A stretch of DNA of 44,383 nt, from the NCBI GenBank assembly GCA_035715725.1, contig DASTKT010000178.1, positions 1 through 44,383 on the forward strand, read 5' to 3'. The DNA comes from JADGGV01 sp035715725. GTDB taxonomy: Bacteria; Gemmatimonadota; Gemmatimonadetes; Longimicrobiales; RSA9. A program made the position numbers and the translations under genes. Below are positions 1-8,472 of this stretch, piece after piece. The notes beneath the pieces are model-generated. The model was given only the letters and a program-made list of their open reading frames with translations. It did no database searches and had not been told where the DNA came from. Numbering within the stretch: the stretch's first letter is position 1; each line of letters starts with the position of its first letter.

Positions 1-30
1 CCCCCCCCCCCCCCCCCCCACCCCCGCCCC
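1..30. repeat. poly-C run at window start
   Basis: The window opens with 19 consecutive C residues followed by more C-rich sequence. No gene uses it. It may be a real low-complexity tract or an assembly-edge artefact; the sequence alone cannot decide. Confidence 0.6.
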
Positions 31-149
31 GACCAGCTCAGCCCCTCAGACTCCCACCCCACGAAACCCCACCGATCCCCTTCCCCTTGACACTCGAAAG
101 GACCCGGCCGCATCCTGCCACCTTCGACAGCCGAAAGGAGCCGCACGGA

Positions 150-488
150 ATGGCGAAGCCGCGCGAGGACCTGCTGCAGGGCACGCTGGACATGCTGGTG
201 CTGAAGGCGCTCCTCCTCGAGCCGATGCACGGCTGGGGGATCACGGAGCGGATCGAGCAATGGTCGGAGAGCGTGTTGCAGCTCGGGCAGGGCTCGCTCT
301 ACACGGCGCTGTACCGGCTGGAGCGGAAGGGGCTGGTCACGTCGGAATGGCGGGTGACGGAGAACAACCGGCGGGCGCGCTACTACGCGCTGACGGCGGA
401 GGGGCGGCGGCAGTTCGCGGAGGAGCTCGGGCACTGGGAGCGTCTCTCGCGCGCGATCAACCTGGTGCTGCAGGCGTCGACGGCCTGA
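150..488 (+). CDS. PadR family transcriptional regulator
   Basis: 112-residue winged-helix regulator. The PadR signature is visible: DMLVLKALLLEPMHGW near residue 15, then a recognition-helix and wing region LGQGSLYTALYRLERKGLV, then a basic segment ending in YYALTAEGRRQF. The ATG at 150 is preferred over an upstream in-frame start at 87 because AAAGGAG at 134-140 is correctly spaced, and family members usually begin with a short M-x-K lead. The stop lies 14 nt before the permease start, so the two are probably cotranscribed. PadR regulators paired with ADOP permeases are common in Acidobacteriota and Gemmatimonadota and are inferred to repress the adjacent transporter gene. Confidence 0.93.
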   Translation: MAKPREDLLQGTLDMLVLKALLLEPMHGWGITERIEQWSESVLQLGQGSLYTALYRLERKGLVTSEWRVTENNRRARYYALTAEGRRQFAEELGHWERLSRAINLVLQASTA

Positions 489-502
489 AGGGAGCCGTGG
501 GC

Positions 503-3187
503 ATGGGAACGATCCGGGAGTTGGGGCGGCGCGCGAGCCGGCTCTGGCGGCGCGGCGAGCAGGACCGGCGGCTGGAGGAGGAGGTCCGCTTCCACCTCGA
601 GAGGGAGACCGAGCGCAACATCGCGCGAGGGATGGAGCCGGAGGCGGCGCACCGCGCGGCGCTGCTGCGCTTCGGCGGCGTGGAGCGCGCGAAGGAGAGC
701 GCGCGCGACGAGGTGCGGCCGGCGCTGCTGGAGGATCTCGGGCGGGACGTGCGCTTCGGCGTGCGGGGGCTGCTGCGCTCGCCGGGGTACGCGGTCGTCG
801 CCGTGCTCACGCTCGGGCTGGGAATGGGTGCGGCGACGGCGGTCTTCAGCGTGGTGAACGGCGTGCTGCTCGCGCCGCTCCCCTACCCCGAGCCCGACCG
901 GATCGTGCGGCTGTTCCAGCTCGACAAGACCGGCAGGCGGATGGGGAACGCGTCGGAGCCGAACTTCGACGACTGGAAGTCGCGCAGCCACTCGTTCCGT
1001 GCGATGGCCGAGCTGCAGTCCGGCGGCAAGGCCACCGTGCTGAGCCGGGACGAGCCGTACCAGGCGACGATCGCCACGGTCTCGCGCGAGTTCTTCGACG
1101 TGATGGGCGTGCGTCCGGCGCTGGGGCGCACGTTCGTGGCGGAGGAGCAGCGCCAGGGCGGCGTCCCCGCGGTGGTGGTGAGCGACGCGTACTGGCGCGG
1201 CCGGCTGGGCGCGCGCCGCGACCTGGGCGCCGAGACGCTCACGTTCGAAGGGCGGGCGTACCGGGTGGTCGGCGTGATGCCACCCGGCTTCGACTTCCCG
1301 CAGCACGCGGAGCTCTGGACGGCGCGGGAGCTGGAGCCGCCGTCGCCGTCGCGCACCGCGCACAACTTCCAGGCGATCGCGCGGCTGGCGCCGGGCGTGG
1401 CGCTCGACCGGGCCCGCGCGGAGCTGAGCGCGATCTCCCGCGCCATGAAGCTCGAGTACGGCGACGACACCTGGATGTCCGACGCCGACGTCGTTTCCCT
1501 GCGCGACCAGATGACGGAGCGCGTGCGCCGCGCGCTGTTCGTGCTGTTCGGCGCGGCGGGCGTCCTGCTCCTCATCGCGTGCGCGAACGTCTCGAACCTG
1601 CAGCTCGCGCGGGCCGCCGGGCGTGGCCGCGAGCTGGCGCTGCGCCTGGCGCTCGGCGCCGGCCGCCGTCGCATCGCTCGTCAGCTCCTGGCCGAGTCTC
1701 TCGTGCTCTGCCTGGCCGCGGGCGCGCTCGGCGCCGTCCTCGCGCTCGGCGGCGTCCGCCTCCTCCTCGCGCTGGAGCCGGGGAACCTGCCGCGCGTGGA
1801 GAACGTGCACGTGAGCTGGGCCGCGCTCGGCTTCACGCTCGTCGTGGCGCTCGCCACCGCGGCCGCGCTCGGTCTGGCGACGTCGCTCCGCGCCGGCGGA
1901 AACGACCTGCGCGGCGCGCTCGCGCAGGGGCAGCGCACGCTCGCCGGCGGGCGCGACGGCCAGCGGGTGCGGGACGCGCTCGTCGTCGCCCAGGTCGCGC
2001 TCACGCTCGTGCTCCTGGCGGGCGCCGGGCTGCTCGGCCGCAGCTTCCTGCGGCTGCTCGCCGTCGACCCCGGCTACCGCACGACGGGCGCCGTCGTGCT
2101 GGACTTCGCGCTCGCCGAGCCGGGCGACGACCCGTCGGCCCCCGCCCGCCAGGTCCGCTTCCAGGAGGACCTCCTCGCGCGGCTGCGCAACCTCCCGGGC
2201 GTGGACGAGGCCGGGATGGTCAACTACTTCCCGCTCGGCGGCCTCGGCGGCGGGGACGGCACGTTCATCGAGATGAGCCGGCCGGACGAGATCACCGGCA
2301 TCGAGGACTTCGCGCGGCTGATGAATGTCGAGGCGCGGACGGGGTACGCCGACTACCGCGTCGCCAGCGAGGGCTACTTCCGGGCGATGCGCATCCCGCT
2401 GATCCGCGGCCGCCTCTTCGAGCCGCAGGACGGCCCGGACGCGCCGCACGTCGCCGTGATCAGCCAGTCGCTCGCGCGGTCGAAGTGGCCGAACCAGGAC
2501 CCGATCGGCAAGTTCGTGCAATTCGGCAACATGGACGGGGACCTGCGCGGCCTGCGCATCGTCGGCGTCGTCGGCGACGTGCGCGAGGTGAGCATGGAGA
2601 CGCCGCCTTCGCCGACCCTCTACTCCAATTCCCGCCAGCGCCCGGGCGCCGCCCACTGGTTCAGCGTCGTCGTGCACGGCCGCGAGGATGCGGCCACCAC
2701 GGCCGCCGCGCGGCGCATCGTCCGCGAGCTGGACCCGCGGCTGAACGTGAACGTGCGCACGATCGAGTCCGCCTTCGACGCCTCGCTGGCCGGCCGCCGC
2801 TTCAGCCTCGTGCTGATCGGCGTCTTCGCGGCGACCGCGCTCGTCCTCGCGGCGATGGGGATCTACGGCGTGATCTCCTACCTCGTCGCCCAGCGCACGC
2901 GCGAGATCGGCATCCGCATCGCGCTCGGCGCGGATGCCGGCGACCTGGTGCGCCTCGTCCTCGGCCGCGGCGCCGCGCTCGGCCTCGCCGGCACGCTCGT
3001 CGGCCTCGCCGTCGCGCTCGCGGTCACGCGCCTCATGGCCGGGCTCCTCTTCGACGTCAAGGCCGCGGACCCGCTCGCGTTCACGGGCGTGGTGGCGCTC
3101 GTGGCGGGCGTGGTCCTGGCCGCCAGCTACGTGCCCGCCCGCCGCGCCACGCGCGTCCCGCCGATGATCGCGCTGCGGATGGAGTGA
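503..3187 (+). CDS. ADOP-type FtsX/MacB-like ABC transporter permease
   Basis: 894-residue inner-membrane permease. Residues 1-90 are a charged cytoplasmic extension with EEEVRFHLERETERN, typical of the ADOP family (acidobacterial duplicated orphan permease). A first membrane segment lies at about 96-120, then a MacB-like periplasmic domain, an FtsX domain from about 345 (LFGAAGVLLLIACANVSNLQ), a second periplasmic domain and a C-terminal FtsX domain from about 775 (AAMGIYGVISYLVAQRTREIGIRIALGA). The ATG at 503 follows AAGGGAG at 488-494; longer in-frame starts would read through the padR gene. No ABC ATPase is adjacent, which is normal for ADOP orphans. Substrate unknown; MacB relatives act in efflux or mechanotransmission across the envelope. 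Confidence 0.92.
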   Translation: MGTIRELGRRASRLWRRGEQDRRLEEEVRFHLERETERNIARGMEPEAAHRAALLRFGGVERAKESARDEVRPALLEDLGRDVRFGVRGLLRSPGYAVVAVLTLGLGMGAATAVFSVVNGVLLAPLPYPEPDRIVRLFQLDKTGRRMGNASEPNFDDWKSRSHSFRAMAELQSGGKATVLSRDEPYQATIATVSREFFDVMGVRPALGRTFVAEEQRQGGVPAVVVSDAYWRGRLGARRDLGAETLTFEGRAYRVVGVMPPGFDFPQHAELWTARELEPPSPSRTAHNFQAIARLAPGVALDRARAELSAISRAMKLEYGDDTWMSDADVVSLRDQMTERVRRALFVLFGAAGVLLLIACANVSNLQLARAAGRGRELALRLALGAGRRRIARQLLAESLVLCLAAGALGAVLALGGVRLLLALEPGNLPRVENVHVSWAALGFTLVVALATAAALGLATSLRAGGNDLRGALAQGQRTLAGGRDGQRVRDALVVAQVALTLVLLAGAGLLGRSFLRLLAVDPGYRTTGAVVLDFALAEPGDDPSAPARQVRFQEDLLARLRNLPGVDEAGMVNYFPLGGLGGGDGTFIEMSRPDEITGIEDFARLMNVEARTGYADYRVASEGYFRAMRIPLIRGRLFEPQDGPDAPHVAVISQSLARSKWPNQDPIGKFVQFGNMDGDLRGLRIVGVVGDVREVSMETPPSPTLYSNSRQRPGAAHWFSVVVHGREDAATTAAARRIVRELDPRLNVNVRTIESAFDASLAGRRFSLVLIGVFAATALVLAAMGIYGVISYLVAQRTREIGIRIALGADAGDLVRLVLGRGAALGLAGTLVGLAVALAVTRLMAGLLFDVKAADPLAFTGVVALVAGVVLAASYVPARRATRVPPMIALRME

Positions 3188-3239
3188 GGCCGGCTCCGGC
3201 CGGCCCGCTCCCCGCATGGCCGCTCGGCCGGCGCGAGGC

Positions 3240-3269
3240 TTGACCCCCCGCGCCGGCCGGTTCTAGCAT
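3240..3269 (+). promoter_or_regulatory. candidate sigma70-like promoter of a leaderless mRNA
   Basis: TTGACC (3240-3245), an 18-nt spacer and TAGCAT (3264-3269) stand directly before the MaoC-like gene. Only six bases separate the -10 box from the ATG at 3276, so transcription would start at or next to the start codon and the mRNA would be leaderless. There is no Shine-Dalgarno sequence in front of this gene, which fits. Prediction from motif match only. Confidence 0.5.
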
Positions 3270-3275
3270 CGCCGC

Positions 3276-3737
3276 ATGGCTCTCGTGGTCGTTCCCGGAC
3301 TGGATGCGCTGAGGCAGCACCTCGGCACCGAGGTCGCCGTCAGCGACTGGCTCGAGGTGAGCCAGGAGCGCATCGACCGCTTCGCGGAGATCACCGAGGA
3401 CCGGCAGTGGATCCACACCGACGCGGAGCGCGCGCGGCGCGAGTCGCCCTACCGCACGACGATCGCCCACGGTTTCCTCACCCTGTCGTTCCTCAGCCGC
3501 TTCCTGACATCGGCCGTCGAGGTCGAGGGGACGCGGCTCCTCGTGAGCTGCGGGCTGACGTCGGTCCGCTTCCTCCAGCCGGTGCCGGCCGGGGCGCGGA
3601 TCCGCGCGCGCGTCCGCCTGCGCGAATGCACCGAAGAGACCGGCTTCGTCCAGGCGACGTGGCGGCTCACGATCGAGTGCGAGGGGCAGCGGCTGGCCGC
3701 CTGCATCGCGGACTGGGTCGTCCGCTATCACTCCTGA
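3276..3737 (+). CDS. MaoC-like (R)-specific enoyl-CoA/ACP hydratase
   Basis: 153-residue single hot-dog domain. The hydratase motif is readable as ITEDRQWIHTD near residues 37-47, with the Asp and His expected for (R)-specific 2-enoyl-CoA hydration, followed by TTIAHGFLTLS, which lines the substrate tunnel in NodN/MaoC proteins. It would interconvert trans-2-enoyl and (R)-3-hydroxyacyl thioesters in the cytoplasm. It faces the LuxC/LuxE operon, and the last 10 bases of the two genes overlap tail to tail, so antisense interference is possible. With the SDR and ACP in that operon it could supply a 3-hydroxyacyl or enoyl intermediate; that link is inference. The leaderless promoter supports the ATG at 3276. 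Confidence 0.9.
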   Translation: MALVVVPGLDALRQHLGTEVAVSDWLEVSQERIDRFAEITEDRQWIHTDAERARRESPYRTTIAHGFLTLSFLSRFLTSAVEVEGTRLLVSCGLTSVRFLQPVPAGARIRARVRLRECTEETGFVQATWRLTIECEGQRLAACIADWVVRYHS

Positions 3738-4987
3738 GCGCCGATCCGCACCGTCACGCGACGCAGGAAATCGCCGACCAGGTCGTAGCCGTCCCACGTC
3801 GCGTCGAACGCCAGCGCCTCGCCGACGGGAACGAGCCGGTCGACGCCGCGGGCGCCGGCGCGCCGCGCCAGCGTGCGCAGCTCGGCCGGCGAGAGCCCGA
3901 AGTGCGTGATGGTCTGGTCCTGGGGCGCGGCGAAGGCGGCCACCTGCGAGAGATCGTCGGCCCGCACGTGCGTGAAGAGTCCGGCCCCGCAGCTCTCCTT
4001 CCTCCAGACCGCGCCGTCGGGGAGGCGGACCGCGAGGAACTCCTCGTGGCCGAGCTCGGCGCGCAGCTCGGTCTCGCAGGCCAGGTCGACGACGAAGCTC
4101 AGGCGGTGCATCGCGCTGGACGGCGCGCCGTGATAGCCGCGCCACTCGATCTCCCGCTCCAGGGCCCCGTGGAAGCGGTCCAGCGCCGCGTCCATCGGAT
4201 CCGGCGGCCCGAGCCAGAACAGCAGATGCGGGGACGAGCAGGCCATCTGGTCGAACCAGAAGATGTCGTTGAAGAACCCCGCCGCCAGCCGATCCACCGT
4301 CTGCTCGCTCGCCGCGAGGTACGCCGCCGTGCCCAGCACGCTGTAGGAGAACTTGCTGCCGAAGGCGCGCTCGCTGGCGTGCGCGCCGAGCGGCATCGCG
4401 CGGAAGCGCGCGACGGTGTCGTCGCCGCCCCAGACGACGCGATGCGTGGCCCAGCGCGACAGCGCCTCGCTCGTCGCCTGGTCGTGCTCGTACGTGACGA
4501 AGCGGTTGGCGCCGGCCAGCTCGGCATCGTCCGCCATGAGCGACGACAGCACGCCGAGGAGGCGCCCCAGGATGTCGCTCGGCTGGGCGGAGACGCGCAC
4601 GACGTTCTGGTTGCCGCACAGGTAGGACAGCGCCCAGGAGTAGACGAAGACCGTGTCCACGTTGCCGGGGGCGACGTGGAAGACGCGGCCGACCGGCACG
4701 AACACCGTGTCCGGCGCGGCCTCCCGCCGCCGCTCGAAGCCCTGCGCGAGCCGGTCGACGTTCGCCCGCCGCAGCCAGTACCCGAGCGCGACGCTGGCCG
4801 CGTCCGCGCGCAGGCCGGCGTCCCGCAGGACGGCGCGCGAGAGCCGCACCAGCGTCTGGCGGCGCGCGGCCGAGAACGGCTCGCCCGGCTCGCCGAGCCC
4901 CGCGAGGAGCGAGGCCAGCGGCTGGGCGCCGGAGGCGGGAGCGAGCAGGCGGACCTGCGGCGCCGGGACGGTCTCGGTCGTCATCAT
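3728..4987 (-). CDS. LuxC-type acyl-CoA/acyl-protein reductase
   Basis: 419-residue member of the LuxC family, an aldehyde-dehydrogenase-fold enzyme that reduces a thioester-bound acyl group to aldehyde with NAD(P)H. Seen: nucleotide-binding half with HVAPGNVDTVFVYSW (about 104-118) and CGNQNVVRVS, and an active-site segment WFDQMACSSPH with the probable catalytic cysteine at about residue 250. Length is slightly below the roughly 480 residues of Vibrio LuxC. The start is the ATG at 4987, which overlaps the LuxE stop as ATGA; a second ATG follows at once. It is the last gene of the seven-gene operon. No luxAB is present, so the aldehyde must serve another purpose. Confidence 0.88.
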   Translation of the reverse strand: MMTTETVPAPQVRLLAPASGAQPLASLLAGLGEPGEPFSAARRQTLVRLSRAVLRDAGLRADAASVALGYWLRRANVDRLAQGFERRREAAPDTVFVPVGRVFHVAPGNVDTVFVYSWALSYLCGNQNVVRVSAQPSDILGRLLGVLSSLMADDAELAGANRFVTYEHDQATSEALSRWATHRVVWGGDDTVARFRAMPLGAHASERAFGSKFSYSVLGTAAYLAASEQTVDRLAAGFFNDIFWFDQMACSSPHLLFWLGPPDPMDAALDRFHGALEREIEWRGYHGAPSSAMHRLSFVVDLACETELRAELGHEEFLAVRLPDGAVWRKESCGAGLFTHVRADDLSQVAAFAAPQDQTITHFGLSPAELRTLARRAGARGVDRLVPVGEALAFDATWDGYDLVGDFLRRVTVRIGAQE

Positions 4988-6093
4988 ACCGCAACCGGCG
5001 CCGGTTGCTGGAACGTGTCGCTGCAGCCGCGCAGCTCGGCCCGCGGCAGTCGCCCCAGGATGCGGAAGTACTGCCCGTGCATCCCCGCGGCCGGATCGTC
5101 GCACCCCTCCACCACGCCCAGGTCCTCCGTCAGCAGCGAGTGGCCGGGATAGCTCGCCGGCAGCGCGCTCACCACCTGGATCAGCCCGGCCCGGCCGGGC
5201 GGCAGCGGCCGGAGCGTGTTCGTGTCGCGGACGACGACATCCGAGTAGCTCGAGGCCTGGAGATGGCCGAGCGGGTTCTCGAGGTAGACGCTCCCCACCT
5301 GCTCGACCATCCCGTAGTAGTTGACCACCGCGTCGATGCCGGTCGCGGCCCGCACCCGCCGCCGGAACTCCGCCGGGCTCACCCGCAGCGCCTCGAGCTT
5401 CTTCCAGCCGCCGGAGTGCAGGAGGATCGCGCCGCCGAGCGGCAGCCGCCGGCCCAGCCGCTCGAGCGCCGCGACGAAGTACTCCCACACCATGAACGTG
5501 AAGCCGAAGAGCACCGGGCGCTCCCCGCGCATCTCCGCCAGGTAGCGCTCGAGCCCATCGACGTCGAGCGACATGTCGTCGCGCAATGCGAAGAACGGCC
5601 GAACCCCGAACGGCAGCAGCCCGAGGATGCCGGCCCCGCGCGCCGAGGAGGACCGCCGGTCCCGCACGACCGCGGCGTGATCGAGGAAGACCATCGGCCG
5701 CCGCGCGACGCCGAGGAAGTGCTGCATGATCTTCACCATCGTGCGCGACTGCAGCTGCGCGGTCGCGGCGTCGAGATGGATCCGGCTGACCGCCTGCCCC
5801 GTGGTCCCGCTCGAGGTGAGCGTCTTCACCACCTCGCCCGGCGGCACGCTGCGCAGCTCGCGCGTCTTGAAGAGGGACACCGGCAGGAACGGCGCGTCCT
5901 CGAGGCGCTCGAAGTCGAGGGCCGCCGGGCCGCCGAAGATGCGGTCCACCACGTTCCGGTACGGCTCGCACCGCTCGTAGTGCCAGCGGGTCAGCTCCCG
6001 GGTGCGCTCGGTCAGGAGCGCGCGCTTCTCCGCCTGGGGCAGCGCGTAGGGGCCCGCCGCGAGCAGCGCGTCGAGGGAGGCGCTCGCGCTCAT
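4984..6093 (-). CDS. LuxE-type acyl-protein synthetase
   Basis: 369-residue adenylating enzyme of the LuxE family. LuxE activates a carboxylic acid as acyl-AMP and passes it, through a cysteine on its mobile C-terminus, to the LuxC reductase. The adenylate loop TLTSSGTTGQ is at residues 91-100, and GFTFMVWEYF, NYYGMVEQVGSVY and LTEDLG follow in family order. A cysteine (RGCSD) lies about 12 residues from the C-terminus, where the acyl-accepting cysteine of Vibrio LuxE is found. ATGA overlaps join it to the ligase upstream (6090-6093) and LuxC downstream (4984-4987), implying translational coupling and equal expression. Relatives also occur in surface-polysaccharide loci. Confidence 0.87.
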   Translation of the reverse strand: MSASASLDALLAAGPYALPQAEKRALLTERTRELTRWHYERCEPYRNVVDRIFGGPAALDFERLEDAPFLPVSLFKTRELRSVPPGEVVKTLTSSGTTGQAVSRIHLDAATAQLQSRTMVKIMQHFLGVARRPMVFLDHAAVVRDRRSSSARGAGILGLLPFGVRPFFALRDDMSLDVDGLERYLAEMRGERPVLFGFTFMVWEYFVAALERLGRRLPLGGAILLHSGGWKKLEALRVSPAEFRRRVRAATGIDAVVNYYGMVEQVGSVYLENPLGHLQASSYSDVVVRDTNTLRPLPPGRAGLIQVVSALPASYPGHSLLTEDLGVVEGCDDPAAGMHGQYFRILGRLPRAELRGCSDTFQQPAPVAV

Positions 6094-7496
6094 GACGGCA
6101 GCGCCTTGTAGTCCTTCTTGCCGCTGGCGGTCAGCGGGATGGCGGCGACCGCCTCGACGTGGACCGACTTCGGCGGCACGCCGAGCTGCCGGGCCAGCGA
6201 GTGGCCGATCCCGGTCAGGTCGACGTCGCCCCGCGCCACGGCGAACACCAGGAGCCGGCCGTCGCGGTCGACGACGGCGGCGTCGACGGGGTAGCGCGCC
6301 TGCAGCTCGTGCTCGAGCTCCTCCAGGCTGATGCGGCGGCCGAACAGCTTGGCGACGCGCTTGAGCCGGCCGGTGAGCTTGAAGAATCCCTCGCCGTCGG
6401 CCGCCGCCAGGTCCCCGGTCCGGAGCGTCCCGTTCAGCTCGTCGCCCGCCGCCAGGTCGGCCGCGGAGTCGGCGTACCCCATCATGACGTTCGGCCCCTC
6501 GTAGATCAGCTCCTGCTGCTCGGAGTCCTCCACGGGCGCGAGCGAGAGGCGTCCCCGCGGGATGGCGACGCCGATGAACCCGATCTTCTCGCCCAGCCGC
6601 TCCCACGGCACGTACGCGATCCGCGCCGTGGCCTCCGTCTGGCCGTACATCACGAAGAAGCGCGCGCCGGCCGCGCGGGCCCGGTCGTGGAACGCCTGGA
6701 TGAGATCCGGGCGGAGGCCGCCGCCCGCCTGCGTCAGCGTGCGCAGGCTCGGGTGCCGCGCGGGATCGAACCGGAGCCGGTGCAGCGTCTCGTAGACGTA
6801 GGGCACGCCCGCGAGCGAGGTGCAGCCGGCGCGGTCGAACGCGCCCCAGAACTCCGGCCGCATGAAGGAGTGCCGCGTCACCACGACCGTGGCGCCGGCG
6901 AGGAGGTGGGAGTTCACGAGCGACAGCCCGTACGAGTAGTGCATCGGCAGGCTCTGCACCGACCGCTCGCCGGGCCCGATCGCGAGATACTCGACGATCG
7001 AGCGCGCGTTGGCCGCCACGTTGCCGCGGGTGAGCCGCACGAGCTTCGGGCTGCCGGTCGAGCCGGACGTCGTGAGCAGGAGCGCGAGATCCGGATGCAG
7101 GGGGCGCGGGCCGCTCCCCGCGCGCCGGAGGGCCATCCGGTACTCGGCCTCCGGCAACATGGGGCCGGGCCGCCGGCCGGCCGGCATCTCGGTGTCCGCC
7201 GGCAGCAGCACCGCGTCCGGGCCGTACGCGCGGAGCAGCGGCTCGAGCCGGTCGGCGGGCGCGGGCTCGAGCAGCGCCACGGGGCAGCGCGCCTCCAGGC
7301 AGGCCAGGTAGAGCGCGATCGAGGCGGGCGTGTTCGTCGCGACGTGGAACACGAGCCCGCCCTCGAGCTCGCGCCGCAGCCATGCGGCGCTCTGGCCTAC
7401 CCGCTCGCGCAGCTCTCCGTACGTGACCTCCAGGCCCTGGTCCGCATCGACGAGCGCGACCGCCCCCGAGGGGTGCCCGGCCAGGAGCTCGCTCAC
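6090..7496 (-). CDS. AMP-forming acyl-CoA/acyl-ACP ligase
   Basis: 468-residue member of the ANL adenylating superfamily, somewhat short for acyl-CoA synthetases. Motifs in order: LLTTSGSTGSPK (about 140-151, phosphate-binding loop), MYGQTEAT (about 283-290), LRTGDL (about 358-363), then the hinge and C-terminal domain ending in TASGKKDYK with the expected catalytic lysine. The start is a GTG at 7496 that overlaps the SDR stop as GTGA. Its place beside a dedicated ACP suggests it loads an acid onto that ACP or onto CoA before reduction. Substrate cannot be read from sequence. Confidence 0.86.
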   Translation of the reverse strand: MSELLAGHPSGAVALVDADQGLEVTYGELRERVGQSAAWLRRELEGGLVFHVATNTPASIALYLACLEARCPVALLEPAPADRLEPLLRAYGPDAVLLPADTEMPAGRRPGPMLPEAEYRMALRRAGSGPRPLHPDLALLLTTSGSTGSPKLVRLTRGNVAANARSIVEYLAIGPGERSVQSLPMHYSYGLSLVNSHLLAGATVVVTRHSFMRPEFWGAFDRAGCTSLAGVPYVYETLHRLRFDPARHPSLRTLTQAGGGLRPDLIQAFHDRARAAGARFFVMYGQTEATARIAYVPWERLGEKIGFIGVAIPRGRLSLAPVEDSEQQELIYEGPNVMMGYADSAADLAAGDELNGTLRTGDLAAADGEGFFKLTGRLKRVAKLFGRRISLEELEHELQARYPVDAAVVDRDGRLLVFAVARGDVDLTGIGHSLARQLGVPPKSVHVEAVAAIPLTASGKKDYKALPS

Positions 7497-8221
7497 GCCT
7501 GCATTCCGCCGTCCACGCCGAGGATCTGGCCCGTGACGTACGCGGAGAGGTCGGAGGCCAGGAACACGGCCGCGTTCGCCACGTCCTGCGCCTGGCCGAT
7601 GCGCCCCATCCGGATCGTGGCCAGCGCGCGCTGGTGCTGGTCGGCCGACAGCCCGCGCGTGAGGTCGGTGTCGATGAAGCCGGGCGCGATCGCGTTGACG
7701 CGGATGCCGCGCGGGCCTAGCTCCTTCGCCGCGGCCAGCGAGAAGGCGACGACCGCGCCCTTCGAGGCCGAGTAGACCGAGGCGCCGACCTGCCCGCGCC
7801 AGGCGATCGACGAGAGGTTGATGATCGAGGCCGGCGCCCGCATCACGCGGGCCGCGTACTGCGTCAGGTTCACCATCGCGAGCACGTTGAGCTCGAAGAG
7901 CTTGCGGGCCTCCTCGATGGAGATCATGCCGACCACCGCCTGCGGCATGGCGCCGGCGTTGTTGACGAGGACGTCGAGCCGGCCGTGCTCGCCCCGGCAG
8001 AGCTTGATGCACTCCCGCACCGTCGCCTCGTCGTTCACGTCGCCCAGCACGGCCGTGGCCCGTCCCCCCGCCTGCCGCAAGGACTCCGCGAGCGCCTGGA
8101 CCGGCTCGGTGCGCGCGACCAGCACGACCGCGGCGCCGTGCGCGACGAACGTCTCGGCGATGGCCTTGCCGATCCCCCGGCTGGCGCCGGTGACCAGCGC
8201 GACCTTGTCAGCCAGCAGCAT
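7493..8221 (-). CDS. SDR family 3-oxoacyl-ACP reductase (FabG-like)
   Basis: 242-residue classical short-chain dehydrogenase. Cofactor motif TGASRGIG at 11-18, NNAG at 87-90, catalytic Ser near 137, Tyr150 and Lys154 in YSASK, and a C-terminal GVDGGMQA that is typical of FabG. It likely reduces a 3-oxoacyl thioester with NADPH. It is not obviously the housekeeping FabG, because it sits between a private ACP (14-nt overlap) and an acyl ligase (GTGA overlap). In such clusters FabG paralogues make 3-hydroxyacyl groups for surface glycans or lipids. Confidence 0.9.
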   Translation of the reverse strand: MLLADKVALVTGASRGIGKAIAETFVAHGAAVVLVARTEPVQALAESLRQAGGRATAVLGDVNDEATVRECIKLCRGEHGRLDVLVNNAGAMPQAVVGMISIEEARKLFELNVLAMVNLTQYAARVMRAPASIINLSSIAWRGQVGASVYSASKGAVVAFSLAAAKELGPRGIRVNAIAPGFIDTDLTRGLSADQHQRALATIRMGRIGQAQDVANAAVFLASDLSAYVTGQILGVDGGMQA

Positions 8222-8450
8222 CCAGCGCGACCCCGTGCTTGCGGAGGATCTCGACGGCCTTGCCGACGTCGCTCATCGCGATGATCTCGTCGGTGTCGAG
8301 CGTCACGTCGAAGGCGTTCTCGATCTCGGCGACGAGCGCCATGTGACCGATCGAATCCCACTGCGCGATCGTTTGATAGGCCAGGTCCGGCGTGACCTGG
8401 TCGCGTTCGATGGCAAACGTCTCGACGAAGCAATCGACCAGCTTCCGCAT
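8208..8450 (-). CDS. acyl carrier protein
   Basis: 80-residue acidic four-helix carrier protein. The phosphopantetheine attachment motif is DSIGHMALV with Ser33; the residue after Ser is Ile-Gly-His rather than the Leu-Asp/Gly pattern of fatty-acid-synthase ACPs, which marks a specialised carrier. The C-terminal half (DTDEIIAMSDVGKAVEILRK) matches ACP helices III and IV. The ATG at 8450 gives a normal ACP length; longer starts add an unrelated Pro/Ala lead. It overlaps the SDR start by 14 nt and starts 22 nt after the AAC(3)-like stop. Confidence 0.88.
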   Translation of the reverse strand: MRKLVDCFVETFAIERDQVTPDLAYQTIAQWDSIGHMALVAEIENAFDVTLDTDEIIAMSDVGKAVEILRKHGVALDAAG

Positions 8451-8472
8451 GTCGCCCCTGGGGAGTGCGTGG

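Noticed and set aside
383..3217. Very long open frames antisense to the ADOP permease and other genes
   Set aside because: In DNA this GC-rich, antisense frames stay open by chance; their Arg/His/Ala-rich translations show no domain, while the sense frames show clear families.
3728..6093. Bioluminescence genes
   Set aside because: LuxC and LuxE relatives are present, but no luciferase subunits or luxD are found in the window and the neighbours are ACP-based acyl genes.
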